NCBI GenBank assembly: GCA_014529385.2 | Contig: CM043970.1 | Coordinates: 68,846,567-68,910,566 of the forward strand | Source: Adiantum capillus-veneris | Taxonomy: Eukaryota; Streptophyta; Polypodiopsida; Polypodiales; Pteridaceae | Length of the DNA: 64,000 nt | Direction of reading: 5' to 3' | Part shown: positions 1 to 10,920 of the stretch, piece after piece | Numbering within the stretch: the stretch's first letter is position 1 | Layout of the letters: every line of letters begins with the position of its first letter | Made by a program: the position numbers and the translations under genes | Notes under the pieces: model-generated | Told to the model about the DNA's origin: nothing | Databases searched by the model: none | What the model saw: only the letters and a program-made list of their open reading frames with translations

Positions 1-1380
1 AGTTCTACTCACAATTTTATATCTATGGAGTTAGCCACCAAGCTAGGCATACAATCCTATGAGATGAGAGATGTCCTACCCGCAGACAGTGCCTTCAAGG
101 GGCAAGAAGCTTCAGTCACTCCCTTAATCGGGAAATTGAGGCTTCATGTCCAAGGCTATGTGGACAAAGAGGACTTCTTTATCTCTCCTCTCAAGCATGA
201 GGATCTAATCCTAGGGGCACCATGGTTTGACCGCCTGGGTGCCGATGTTAAATTTCCTGAAAAGAGAATCTCCTTTAAGTTCAGGGAAAAAGACATGTAT
301 ATAGATGCTAAGGAAATGGGTAACACTATCCCCATTGTACATACACCAGCTTTCAACAAGTCAATAAAGAGCTCTATTTCCGTGTACATGATTTTTGTTA
401 AAGACTCTCAAAATGAACCTAATGCTTTAGCAAAAGAAAATAAAAGCAACCAAAAGGAATTAGAGTTATCCAATTTTCTCAAGGGGTTTCAAGATGTTTT
501 TATTGACGACATCCCTTGTGAGCTACCTCCTAAACGAGGTAATGATGACCATGCAATCGAACTTCTTCCAGGAAGTTCACCGCCTAACAAACCTCCTTAT
601 AGAGTTTCTCAAGCTCAATAAGAGGAGATTATGCGGCAAGTGCATGAGTTAGTTGAGAAGGGTATGGTTAGTCCAAGCTCATCTCCATTTTGCTCACATG
701 TGCTATTAGTGCAAAAGAAAGATGGCACACATCGTATGTGTGTTGACTATAGAGCACTAAATAGGATCACTATCAAGAATAGGTTTCCCGTTCCACGGGT
801 AGAAGACCTATTTGATAAGCTACAAGGATCGACCTACTTCAGTAGGATTGACCTAAAAAGTGGCTATCATCAAATAAGGATAGTTGATCAAGACATTGTA
901 AAGACCGCATTTCGCACCACATTTGGTCTTTACGAATACATTGTCATGCCTTTTGTCTTGACCAATGCACCAACCACATTCAACCGCTTGATGGAGAAGC
1001 TGTTTAGGCCTCATCGAACCTTCACTGAAGTGTTCTTTGATGATATTATCATCTACTCTAATTCATTGGAGGAACACAAGCAACACCTCTAGGTAATATT
1101 TCAAGTTTTAAGAGAGAATAAACTTTATGTTAATCGAAAGAAAAGTGAATTTTTCTTGCAAGAGATTCAATATTTAGGTCATATTATCTCTCAAGATGGC
1201 ATCCAAATGGACCCATTTAAGTTAGAGGTAATAAAAGGATGGCCTAAACCAAGGAATCTTCATGAACTATGAAGCTTTATAGGTATGTGTGCATACTATA
1301 GACGCTTCATAGAAAAGTTCTCACAAATTGCGGGACCATTACATGACCTAACAAAGAAAAGCGTTAGGTATACATGGTCT
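1..1380 (+). pseudogene. gypsy pol, protease and reverse transcriptase part
   Basis: Frame 1 opens inside the retropepsin domain: SSTHNF follows the catalytic Asp, which is just off the left edge, and ILGAPWF ends the domain near position 225. A linker follows, then reverse transcriptase: VDYRALNRI near 745, SRIDLKSGYHQIRI near 840, and the catalytic FDDIIIYS near 1,035-1,060. Stops interrupt one continuous frame at 619-621 (TAA), 1,090-1,092 (TAG) and about 1,270 (TGA). The frame stops matching at 1,380, where a DNA transposon is inserted, and resumes at 2,062. It would have made the polyprotein that matures gag and copies the element RNA. It is decayed. Confidence 0.9.
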
Positions 1381-2053
1381 CCTGGGTGATTCACAATGGA
1401 AAAATTATCGCACCACGTAAGTGCAGGGAAGGGGGGTTTATTTACAAGCTACATAAGCATATAAGCTAGGGGCAGGCCCCCAATAATTTATCTCCCATGA
1501 TAAAAAATAAGGGAGGGGATATCATATTTATGTGGGGGGGGGGGGGGGGGACCTCACCCGAGATGATTACTTTTAATGATTGGTCACCGGTGTAAAATAG
1601 AACTCGGATGAATTTTGGGGAAGTGTTTTTATCAGGTCACACATCAAATTTTGCATCAATCCGGTTATAGATAAGGGCCGATTTGGAGAAGTTCAAGGGT
1701 TGATTTACACCAGCTTTGTATGGGTCAGAATTGGACGAGCAGGCTGATTGGGCACATAGTTTGAAATTCAAACTAAGACACATTGAGGGTACATCTAGTT
1801 ATCAATAGAAGTGGTACCTTAGTACGTTTCCAGTCACTATGCTACACACTCTTTGACTAGTTTTACTCAGTTAGATCATGTGAGACCTAAATTTTATATG
1901 TAAGATAGGGGTATGATAGTTTTCTTCATTGATTGTCGTATAAGCGTAGAAAGGGGGGCCATATTCCCTAAAATGAGTCGTATATAGGGGTTTTATCAAA
2001 GCTGTCCGCTTGCAGGTGGCGTACCGTTTTGTATATAGAGTGAATCCCCCGGG
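1381..2053. mobile_element. non-autonomous DNA transposon with 8-bp target duplication
   Basis: This 673-bp insert splits the gypsy pol frame. CATGGTCT occurs at 1,373-1,380 and again at 2,054-2,061, giving an 8-bp target duplication. The left end is CCTGGGTGATTCAC; the right end, reverse-complemented, is CCCGGGGGATTCAC, so 12 of 14 positions match. Removing the insert and one duplication restores the pol frame (KSVRYTWS joined to AKENNAFEKL). There is no transposase gene. An 8-bp duplication fits hAT, or less well Mutator-like, families; the terminal bases are not the usual hAT CAG or TAG, so the superfamily is open. It contains a 17-bp G run. Confidence 0.88.
1534..1550 (+). repeat. G17 homopolymer
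   Basis: An uninterrupted run of 17 G lies inside the 673-bp DNA transposon. It is able to form G-quadruplex DNA, and its length is prone to sequencing error. Confidence 0.9.
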
Positions 2054-2061
2054 CATGGTCT

Positions 2062-3982
2062 GCTAAGGAGAACAATGCTTTCGAAAAGCTTAAAGAAAAG
2101 CATATCTCTCAACCTGTGCTTAGACTACCCGATCTCTCAAAGCCATTTGAGTTCCAATGTGATTCTTGTGGTGATTGCCTTGGAGCTGTTTTGCTCCAAG
2201 AAGGGCATGCCATAGGCTATGAGAGTCGAAGGCTCGACCGTGTTGAGCAAGCTCTAGGCATATATGAAAAGGAACTCCTTGCAGTTCTACATGCCTTAGA
2301 CTCATGGAAGCACTATTTATTGGGGACTCCTTTCATTCTGCGAACGGATCACCAAAGTCTTAAGTACTTCATGATGCAGACCAAGATCTCCGACAAACAA
2401 ATGAGGTGGGCAAATTCCCTTTCGCAATTTCATTTTCATATTGCTCACATTGCTGGCAAGCATAATCAAGTAGGTGATGCACTCTCAAGACGGCCGAGAG
2501 TGAATGCGGTTTCCATAGCAACTCACAATGATCTATCTTCAATGATAGATGAGTACACTATTGATCCCGATTTTAGAGATGTGATTTCAGCCCTTGCATT
2601 AGGGAAGAAAGAAGAACCATTTACCTTACAAGATGGTTATCTTCTCTATGGCAATAGACTATGCATTACTAACTCACTACGTGAGAAAGTAATGTATGAA
2701 TCTCATGCTCCACCTTATGCGGGGCATAGAGGGATTCAGTCTACATTAAAGGGAATTGAGACATATTTCTATTGGCCTACCATGAAAGTGAACATACAAG
2801 AGTATGTTTCTAAATGGTGGTATGCCAAAAGACAAAATTTGATAGAGGGAAGAAACTTGGATTGCTTCAACCCTTGCCAATCCCTAATTCACCATGGGAG
2901 AGCATATCCATGGATTTTATCTTTGGATTGCCTAAGTCTATCCATGGGAATACGGGAATATGGACGATAGTAGACAGGTTCAGTAAACAAGCTCATTTTA
3001 TACCTGTCAAAAAGACTATCAAAGCCCATCAAATGTCAACCCTCTTCATTTCACAAATTTTCAAGTACCATGGCTTGCCAATGTCCATAGTGTCGGATAG
3101 AGATCCTAGAATGACCAGTTGGGTCTCTTTGAGAATTTAGGGATAAGGCTAAACTTCTCTTCGGCCTATCATCCACAAATGGATGGCCAAAGTGAAATAG
3201 CTAACCTAACCATTCTCGATCTACTAAAAGCCTATGTAACGGAAGTAGATCAAAGATCCCAATGGGAGAAGTACTTACCCTTAGTGGAGTATGCCTACAA
3301 TAACACTATACATACTTCCACGGGAAAAGCACCTTTCGAGGTAATTGAGGGGAGATCAAAAAGTCCCTTGCTACTTAAGGTACATGGGAAGATCTTCGCT
3401 ACAGATGAGTATAGCCGAGACCTACAATAATCTTTTCAAAAGATTAAGGATGCTATCTCTATCTCACAGCAAAGGCAAAAGGCTGTTGCTGACAAGCACA
3501 GAAGAGCCCAAGCCTTTAAAGAAAACGATTGGGTCTTGTTAAAGTTTCCCAAGGCTCGATTAAGGCACACGACGGGCAAGAATACTACGGCCCACCAAAA
3601 GTACTATGCTAAGATAGCAAAAAGGTACTATGGTCCCTTCCAGATTCTTAGGCCAATCAATGAAATGGCCTATCAACTCAGGTTGCCCAATAAGTGGCTC
3701 ATACACAATGCTTTCCATGTGAGCCTATTAAAGACTTACAAAGGAGAGCCACCTCAAGAACCAACTATTGAAGACCCACCGGAGATCGAGGACCAAGAGG
3801 AGGTGCTGCAGCCCGAGTCCATTCTCCGACATGAAGACAAGGTATTAAGAGGCGGTAAGACTATCCGAGGATATCTTATTAAGTTTAAAAATTATACTTT
3901 TGAAGATGCTAGATGGATGCAAGGCATACAATCAAAGGATAACCTAAACCTTGTCAATGCTTACAATGCTTCCCAAGAGTAA
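2062..3982 (+). pseudogene. gypsy pol, RNase H, integrase and chromodomain part
   Basis: This continues the pol frame after the DNA transposon. RNase H shows the acidic sites in FEFQCDSCGD (about 2,145), GIYEKELLAVLHAL (about 2,260) and RTDHQSLKYFM (about 2,343). The integrase zinc-binding start is HAPPYAGHRG (about 2,704); its CxxC pair crosses a frameshift near 2,815 and appears as VVCQ. The core has SMDFIFGLP, VSDRDP (about 3,090) and YHPQMDGQSE (about 3,165), the D-D-E triad. A second frameshift lies near 3,120 and a TAA stop at 3,428-3,430. The last 50 residues (about 3,820-3,970) are a chromodomain with YLIKFKNYTFEDARWM, which in chromoviruses guides integration to chromatin. The frame ends at 3,980-3,982. 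Confidence 0.9.
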
Positions 3983-4338
3983 GCAAATGAACAACATGTT
4001 AAAAAAATGAACAAAGTTTTTTGTCTTATAAGACTCTTTTTCTTTATTGTGCACAAAAATGAAGTAGTATGCATCCTTAGACCAAGTTTGCGGAGACGAC
4101 GTCCCCCAAACACCAAGTAGAGCTTGTCACTCTACTATGGAAGATTGATAGGACTAATGTGCAGACATGCTTGCGGCAGCCTAAGGCTCTCAAGCGCCAA
4201 ATGGACTAGTCATCCATTGTGGAATGATGTCGTAGGGTAACATAGGGATCCTCTACCCGCTAAGAAAAGGACTCATGAATATGCTTTATCTTCTCTACAC
4301 CATAGTCGAGGACGACTATGATTTCAAGAGAGAGGTAA
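3983..4338 (+). other. gypsy copy 1 3' untranslated region and polypurine tract
   Basis: A non-coding stretch lies between the pol stop and the LTR. The end, TTTCAAGAGAGAGGTAA at about 4,322-4,338, is purine-rich and directly precedes the LTR start TGTCATA, so it is the probable plus-strand primer. The same end in the - strand copy near 7.9 kb reads TTTCAAGAGCGGGGTAA, and this conservation supports the call. No gene is seen in it. Confidence 0.75.
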
Positions 4339-5877
4339 TGTCATAATAATCAATATCTAATTCTCCTAAATGATTTTCTCATAGTAAACTGATCATTTAA
4401 TGTGGAGAAGTGCCAGGGGAGAAAAGGTTGGAATATTGGTTAAGCTAGTAGACCGGCCACAGTAGGGATCCAAAGGGGGGGGCCATCTGCAAAAGAGCCA
4501 TGTGAAACAATGGGCTAAAAAGACCCTAAGGTTCAGCCCATTAAGACTTCCAAAATGCTAAGGTTCCAAAATTCAAAGGTTGTGTCCAAAGGGTTAAAGC
4601 TTAGGGGGAATTGGATGCTTTGTGTGCTCTCCAAAGTCAACACATATCCCTACATGGGAGGGGGCGAGCCCTTCTTGTAGGGGATGAGAGAGAAAGCCAC
4701 ACACACACACACATGCTCCCTTTACACAAAGGGAATGAGGGACACATGTCAGCTCCCTAGGCCAGATGCCCACAAGGTGTGCCCAGTTTCTACTGGATGG
4801 CCTTGGAGGTGGACCAATGAGAATTAAGCTAGAGTAAATCTAGTTTAATTAATTTAAAAACATTTAATAAAAGAAACCAATGAGAATTAAGTCTCCTAGA
4901 AGACTATTGGGCAGTCTCACAAGGGGTCCAATGAGCATTCAGGAGCCCAATGGCTTGCCTGATTCCTATTGGCCAAGAGGCAAAGGGGTCCAATGAGAGT
5001 TTAGTTTAATTATTTAATTACCTAAAGCTCTCACAAAAGGGGAAAGGGGGACACATGTCAGAAGGCTATCACTTATGCTGCTTAATAGTCATTGGCTTGG
5101 CTTGGGGAGAGCCAATGAGGGCTCAACAAGAGAAAATAGCAAGAGGGCTCGCCCAAGAGAGAGAGGGGGCTGCTTTTTGCAAGGCAATATCACGCACACA
5201 CTCACACAATCTCATGTGTGAAGAAAGAGAAGACTATCTCTTCCCAAGCTTGTGAGATAGAAGCCTACATCGACACACTCTTGGCTTGTGGATGCAAATC
5301 CAACCAAGAGCCAAGCTTCAATGCATGCTCATCTCCTCTACCAAGCTAATTACTTAGCTAAAGCTATGCTAATATGAGTGATTATGTGAGGAGATGTACA
5401 TCTTTCTCGTAAGATACTCCTTCTTCCTCTCAATCTACTATCATACCCTGCTAGCTCTCACCATCTTCGAAGGTGTGTGAGGTCTTGGGTCTGAGAACGG
5501 GGATAATTCAAGTTGTGTTTGCTAAGTGTTTTTCTTAGTGCATGAAGCTTTCATCTTCATTGCACTAGCTAGTCTTGAAGGAACACAAAGAATTGTATTG
5601 TAAAATATTCTCTTGATGGGAGAAACCAAAATACAAAGCCTTTTGGAGGGGGGACCGCCGGCTCCATGCAAATCCGGTCCTCAACTGTTGTCATTAGCTT
5701 AATTTCTCTCTCTTTTGAAAGTATTGTCGATGCTATCTAACTAGGTGTTATGCTTTTTGTTGCTCTCTCCACCCAAGCACTCTTGTAATTCTCATTAGGA
5801 ATCTACTCTAATGAAATGCCCACTATGTTCATGCTCATTTCCGCTACACACAAGTTATTAGGCCATTAAATGTTACA
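4339..5877 (+). repeat. 3' LTR of gypsy copy 1
   Basis: The LTR is about 1,539 bp, starts TGTCATA after the polypurine tract and ends TGTTACA. Its final third aligns with the shorter LTR remnants at 43,248-43,790 and 47,347-47,816 (reverse orientation), sharing for example the GACCGG..GAGCCGG..CCCCC block near 5,650-5,690. It holds five CCAATGAG boxes at 4,813, 4,877, 4,928, 4,990 and 5,112. Short reading frames inside it look random. Confidence 0.82.
4813..5119 (+). promoter_or_regulatory. five CCAATGAG boxes in the U3 part of the LTR
   Basis: CCAATGAG occurs at 4,813-4,820, 4,877-4,884, 4,928-4,935, 4,990-4,997 and 5,112-5,119. CCAAT boxes are binding sites for NF-Y factors. Their clustering upstream of the presumed LTR promoter suggests an enhancer array. 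The octamer count is seen; the function is inference. Confidence 0.5.
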
Positions 5878-6576
5878 ATAGGCAATGCCCACGGACTAGA
5901 ACTAAGCCTAATAAAGCCCTTGTTCAAATATCTTATTAGTTTATTTTTACCACTTGTACTTCAGAGTGGCTTAATCTATAAGCGGTTTTGCTTATAGGTT
6001 TCAAGCCTGGCACAACATCGATGCCATGTCTACCTCCTTGGATGGCGGCAAGCCAAATCACTAGGAAATACATCTTAAAATTTCTATACTAAATTCATTG
6101 TATAATGTACATACTTTTTCCTTTGCCTTGTATTTTTCAATTTTTGAATCATGTGCATGTCAAACAGGTTTTTCAAACAATGGGTCTCATCCAAGGTCAT
6201 GTTTGTCAATGTGTTTGTCTACGCAAACATTATCTATAATTTCAACTACGAGAACATTTACTTTATTTTTTGAACAATAAAACTTAAAAGAGGGTAACAA
6301 GAAAATATCTCTACTATCTAGGCTCTATGGTTGAAATGCATAAATGCATAAAAGATATAAGAGGTGCAGAGGGGACAATACAATCTCCCTATAGAGTGAT
6401 GACTATATCCCCATTCTCAAATTGCATTATGTTGTGCAAATAACTTTGTACTAGACTAGGGCCCAAGCTATACAACCACTCTTTACCTAGATAAATATCT
6501 ACCCTAGCCAAGTGCATGACATGAAAGTCAAGTGTCACCTAGTAATCTGCATGGCTAATCATAACTCCCACTACAA

Positions 6577-6609
<33 letters not shown>

Positions 6610-6719
6610 TTTGTACACGGTTTAAAAGATTGACAAGCATCGCTTAGGCAACCCATTAACCTCCTATAAGTGACGTGCACCAATTTTTAATTTTTAGAAA
6701 ATTTGTGCGTCGCTTAAGA
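5878..6719. other. inter-element DNA, no gene seen
   Basis: AT-rich sequence between the end of gypsy copy 1 and the LTR of copy 2. I recognise no coding region here. It includes a long G homopolymer at 6,577-6,608. Confidence 0.6.
6577..6608 (+). repeat. G32 homopolymer
   Basis: Thirty-two consecutive G bases. Runs this long are rare in plant DNA and often have uncertain length in assemblies. Confidence 0.9.
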
Positions 6720-7898
6720 GATGTAAAATAACGTTACTCATGCAATGCAAAAAATTCAAAAACAATGTGTCAGAGAATTGGTATTAACGATGCAGCAAAG
6801 ATTTCCGATTAATCTAATAATTAATCTATTAACAAATCATTGAGAAAGTTTGAGAATAATGGTTTCCAATCACAACATCAATAGATTCATCACACATCAC
6901 ACATACATCTTATGAAAACTCCAAGGAAAAGAATGAGAGACAGAGAAAATCAACACCAATTGAGGGCCGGACTTTCTGAAGCCGCCCCCCCTCCGAAAGG
7001 AATTTGTATTAAATAATATTCTCTAAAGAAGAAGAATTATGTATTAATACAATGCTAATCACACTTTTAACTGCTCAGATTCAAGAGATTAGTAGCTCTA
7101 GAATCTGGCAGAGTTGTGATTAGGCTTTTTTGCACTGCAACGCTCGTAGAACTCGTTCCCAAAACCTTAAACATCACGTAGATGATAAGATCTTTGAGGA
7201 ACAATCAAGATACATGTTGAAAAAGAAGTATTTAAGCATAGGAATTAATATTATGTATGTGTAATTATGGCATAGTCACGCATAGTATGTAAAACATGCA
7301 TAGTTGGGGAAGAAGGAGATGAAGTGGAGCTTCCATGGGAGCTTCATGGAGCGAAAAACTCAGCCAAAAACAGCCCTAGATCAGCCTCTGGTCGATTTTC
7401 TCTCTCTGGGTGGCTTGGGGAGCAAGCCATGCAAAGTGGGTGCAAAGGAGCGGCTCCCATCTGTCAGGGATGGGTGGTCCAGGATAGAAGGCACCTTGTA
7501 GGAGTGTTCAGACCTATCCCACCATCCCATAATGTCGCCTCCACTTGCCTTGGCCACCACTCCACCCCCCTTGGCCTAGAAACTGACTATGTCCATGATC
7601 CCTATACCAAATGCGGTCGAGCAGCCTTCTAGCTTAATTTCAAAGGCTTTTGGGAATATTTTGGACAATATTTAATAAACACTTTTAGTCCAAAAAATCC
7701 CATTGGAACCCTTAATAGACTCTGATGGAACTTCTGAGAAGTGCATAAAATTCTTGGAACTCTCTAGTTCATAGATGCATCATCTTGCCCATTGTACATT
7801 GTTGGTCCTTTTACTATTTTTATTTTCTCTCACTAAAATGGCCAATTTTTAGAAAGAGAAAATGCATTTAAGTAGACCAAAAATGAAATTTGGTGACA
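6720..7898 (-). repeat. 3' LTR of gypsy copy 2
   Basis: On the - strand the LTR starts TGTCACC at 7,898, right after the polypurine tract TTTCAAGAGCGGGGTAA. The block GCCGG...CCGCCCCCC near 6,966-6,992 matches the conserved block of the other LTRs. The far end, near 6,720 (TGTAAAATAACG), is estimated from the block-to-end distance in the copy at 43.25 kb. Reading frames at 7.3-7.6 kb lie within the LTR and are not supported as genes. Confidence 0.7.
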
Positions 7899-7939
7899 TT
7901 ACCCCGCTCTTGAAATCAAAGTCGTCTTCGACTATGCTT

Positions 7940-7942
<3 letters not shown>

Positions 7943-8022
<80 letters not shown>
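7943..8022 (+). repeat. (GA)n microsatellite
   Basis: About 80 bp of near-perfect GA dinucleotides lie about 30 bp outside the polypurine tract of gypsy copy 2, inside its 3' untranslated region. On the - strand it reads (CT)n and produces a Ser/Leu-repeat reading frame that is an artefact. Confidence 0.95.
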
Positions 8023-8028
<6 letters not shown>

Positions 8029-8342
8029 AGTTGGTCCATTGGCACTTTGCTCAGGATCCAGTTGAAGCACATTTGAGATCTTCCCATAGTAGATGACCAA
8101 TCTACGGGGTACTTGGGAGCAATGCTGCCGCAAGTATGTCAATGACATTTAGCCGAGCACATTTCCATAGTATTTGGCAAGGCTACGTGGTCCTCAGGGA
8201 AACTCTGCCGCGAGTGTGCAACATTTGGTATGCATACACAATACATTTACAACATCAATGAAGAACTTCAAACAGTAGATTTCAAAAGAGAAAACTATGT
8301 ATTTCTTCATTAACTTTTATTGGATACATCGATGTAAGAAGT

Positions 8343-10920
8343 TTAGGGCATTTTGTGAAATTCATTGTAGGTGTCTACCATTGAAATATTATCCTTTAAT
8401 TGTGTCTCTTGCATCCATCTAATATCTTCAAAATGATAATTTTTGAACTTAATGAGATACTTATAGTACCTTACCATTACGTAGCATGTTGTATTCATGT
8501 CGGATGATATGCTCAAGTTGCAATATCTCTTCGGGCCCTTAAACTCTGGAGGATCTTCCAAAACTGGTTCTTGTGGAGGATCACCTTTGTAAGCTATGAG
8601 TAAACTTGTATGGAAAGCATTATGGATTGGCCAATGAGAGGGTAGCTTAAGTTGATAAGCTGTTTCATTGATTGGCCTTAAGATTTGGAATGGTCCATAA
8701 TATCTGCGTGCTAGTTTAGCATATTATTTTTTATGACCAATGAACTCTCCTTGCCAACGTTTTCCCATTGTATGACGTAGACGAGCTTTTGGAAATTTGA
8801 GAACCCAATCATTTGTGCAAAATTGCACGGGTTGTCTATGCTTGTCAGCAACAGCTTTGTGATTTTGTTGTGCGATAGAGATAGCTTCTTTGACTTTGGC
8901 GAAAGCACCACGTAAGTCACGACTATACTCATCGGCGGCGAAGATATTTCCATGCATTTTCAAAATGGGTGGAACTTTGGATCGTCCTTCAATTACCTCA
9001 AAAGGTGCTTTACTTGTAGAAGTATGCATTGTGTTGTTGTATACATACTCTACTAAGGATAAATACTTCTCCCATTGATTGCGCTGATCTACTTCTGTTA
9101 CATAGGCTTTTAGTAGATCAAGCACAATGGAGTTTTTTATTTCACTTTTCTCATCCGTTTGAGGGTGATAAGGAGAAGAGAAATCCATCCATGTGCCAAG
9201 ATTCTCAAAGAGTCCTCTCTAGAAATTGCTGGTCATTCTAGGATCTTGATCAGAAACAATAGTTGTTGGCATACCATGGTATTTAAAAATTTGAGAGACA
9301 AACAATTGTGCCATATGTGGAGCCTTAATAGTATTTTTGACAGGTATAAAGTGAGCTTGCTTACTAAACCTGTCAACTATTGCCCATATTCACGTACTCC
9401 CATGGATAGACTTTGGCAAGCCAAAGATGAAATGCATAGCTATACTCTCCGGTGGAGAACCAAGAATAGGGAGTGGCTAAAGAAAACTAGGTTGCTTTCC
9501 ACGGCCATACTTAACTTTTTGGCAAATAATGCATTGAGATATATATTCTTGAATGTCCTTCTTCATTGTAGGCCAAAAGAAATATGTCTCAATAGCAATC
9601 ATGGTAGCCTGAATCCCTCTAAGCCCAGCATAAGGTGGAGCATGCGATTCATACATGAACTTTTCTCTCAAATATTTTGTAGCACATAGCCTTGAGCCAT
9701 AGAGAAGATAGCCATTTTGAACCACATATGGTTTCGGCGTCTTCCCTAGTGCTATGGCTGACATGACATTGCAAAAATACTTGTCCACCATAGAGGTAAG
9801 ATCATTGTGAGAGGCTACAGACACAACATTGCAACAAGGTCTACATGATAAAGCATCTACTACTTTATTGTGCTTACCAAGAATGTGAGCAATGTAAAAA
9901 TGAAATTGTGAAAGAAAATTGGCCCATCTCAGTTTCTTGTCGAAAATCTTGGTCTGCATCATGAAGTACTTGAGATTCTGATGGTTCGTCCGAATGATGA
10001 ATGGAGTCCCAAGAAAATAATGCTTCCATGTATCCAAGGCATGCAAAACAGCTAGAAGCTCTTTTTCATAAATGCCAAGGATTTGTTCGTCAGAGTGCAA
10101 GCAACGACTCTCATATGCTATGGCATGTGCTTCTTGGAGAATCACTGCTCCAAGGCACTCACCACTTGCATCACAACGGACCTTGAATGTCTTTGAGAGG
10201 TCGGGTAACACTAACACAAGTTGAGATGTGAGTCTCTCTTTTAGTGTAGTGAAAGACTTTCTCTCCTTGTCATTCCACACATATTTGACGTCTTCTTTGT
10301 CAAATCATGTAATGGTCCTGCTATGGCATACAATTTTGTAATGAATCTTCTATAGTATGAGCACATTCCAATGAAGCTTTGTAGATCATGTAGATTCCTT
10401 GGTTCAGGCCACATGCATTTATTACCTCAAGATTTTGTGGATCCATATGGATTCCATCTTTGAGATAATATGACCTAAATATTGAATCTCTTCTAAGAAG
10501 AATTCACTCTTTTTGCGGTTTATGTACAACTTGTTCTCTTGGAGTGGTTGAAACACTACCTTGATATGCTCTTTGTGTTCTTCTAAGGACTTGGAATAGA
10601 ATATTATATCATCAAAGCATACTCCTGTGTAAGTCCTATGTACACGAAATATCCTTTCCATCATTCTATTGAATGTGGTTGGTGCATTTGTTAGGCCGAA
10701 AGGCATAACAAGAAATTCATATAAGCCAAAGCTGGTCCTAAAGGCTATCTTATGAATATCTTTTGGCACAATTTGTATTTGATGATAGCCACTTTTAACG
10801 TCTATTCTACTGAAGTAGACAGAGCCTTGTAGCTTATCAAGAAAATCTTCAATCCTTGGGACTGGAAATGGAATTTTCACTGTCAACTTGTTTAGTGCAT
10901 GATAGTTTTTACAGCTTATT
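8343..10920 (-). pseudogene. gypsy copy 2 pol remnant
   Basis: On the - strand, reverse transcriptase runs from about 10,920 to 10,422: FSRIDVKSGYHQIQI, FGLYEFLVMPFGLTNAP and FDDIIFYS are clear. RNase H and the integrase zinc-binding part occupy 10,280-9,477: GIYEKELLAVLHAL, RTNHQNLKYFM (the D of RTDHQ is now N), HAPPYAGLRG (the second His is Leu) and CIICQ. The integrase core is frameshifted at 9,470-9,190. The rest continues at 9,188-8,724 with PYHPQTDEKSEIK and NDWVLKFPKARLRHT. The chromodomain is at 8,561-8,343 with YLIKFKNYHFEDIRWM. Replacement of conserved metal-binding and zinc residues confirms decay. Confidence 0.88.

Larger units (their letters stand above)
1..5877 (+). mobile_element. 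Ty3/gypsy chromodomain retrotransposon, copy 1 (5' part outside window)
   Basis: The element runs in the order protease, reverse transcriptase, RNase H, integrase, chromodomain, 3' untranslated region, polypurine tract and 3' LTR. Gag and the 5' LTR lie left of the window. The domain order and the C-terminal chromodomain place it among chromoviruses (seen plus family knowledge). The LTR end, TGTTACA at 5,871-5,877, was set by comparison with the related LTRs near 43.25 and 47.35 kb. The element is inactive: it has several in-frame stops, at least two frameshifts and a nested DNA transposon at 1,381-2,053. Two related copies lie on the - strand at 6.7-10.9 and 43.2-47.8 kb. Confidence 0.9.
6720..10920 (-). 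mobile_element. Ty3/gypsy chromodomain retrotransposon, copy 2 (reverse, 5' truncated)
   Basis: Read on the - strand: degenerate reverse transcriptase from about 10,920, then RNase H, integrase, chromodomain, 3' untranslated region, polypurine tract at about 7,899-7,915 and the 3' LTR to about 6,720. Gag, protease and the 5' LTR are not recognisable upstream. It is a relative of copy 1, sharing many strings such as KAPFEVIEGRSK, but clearly diverged. The left boundary is approximate. Confidence 0.85.

Noticed and set aside
7849-8148. 99-codon - strand frame rich in Ser-Leu
   Set aside because: It is the translation of the (GA)n microsatellite and LTR flank, not a protein.
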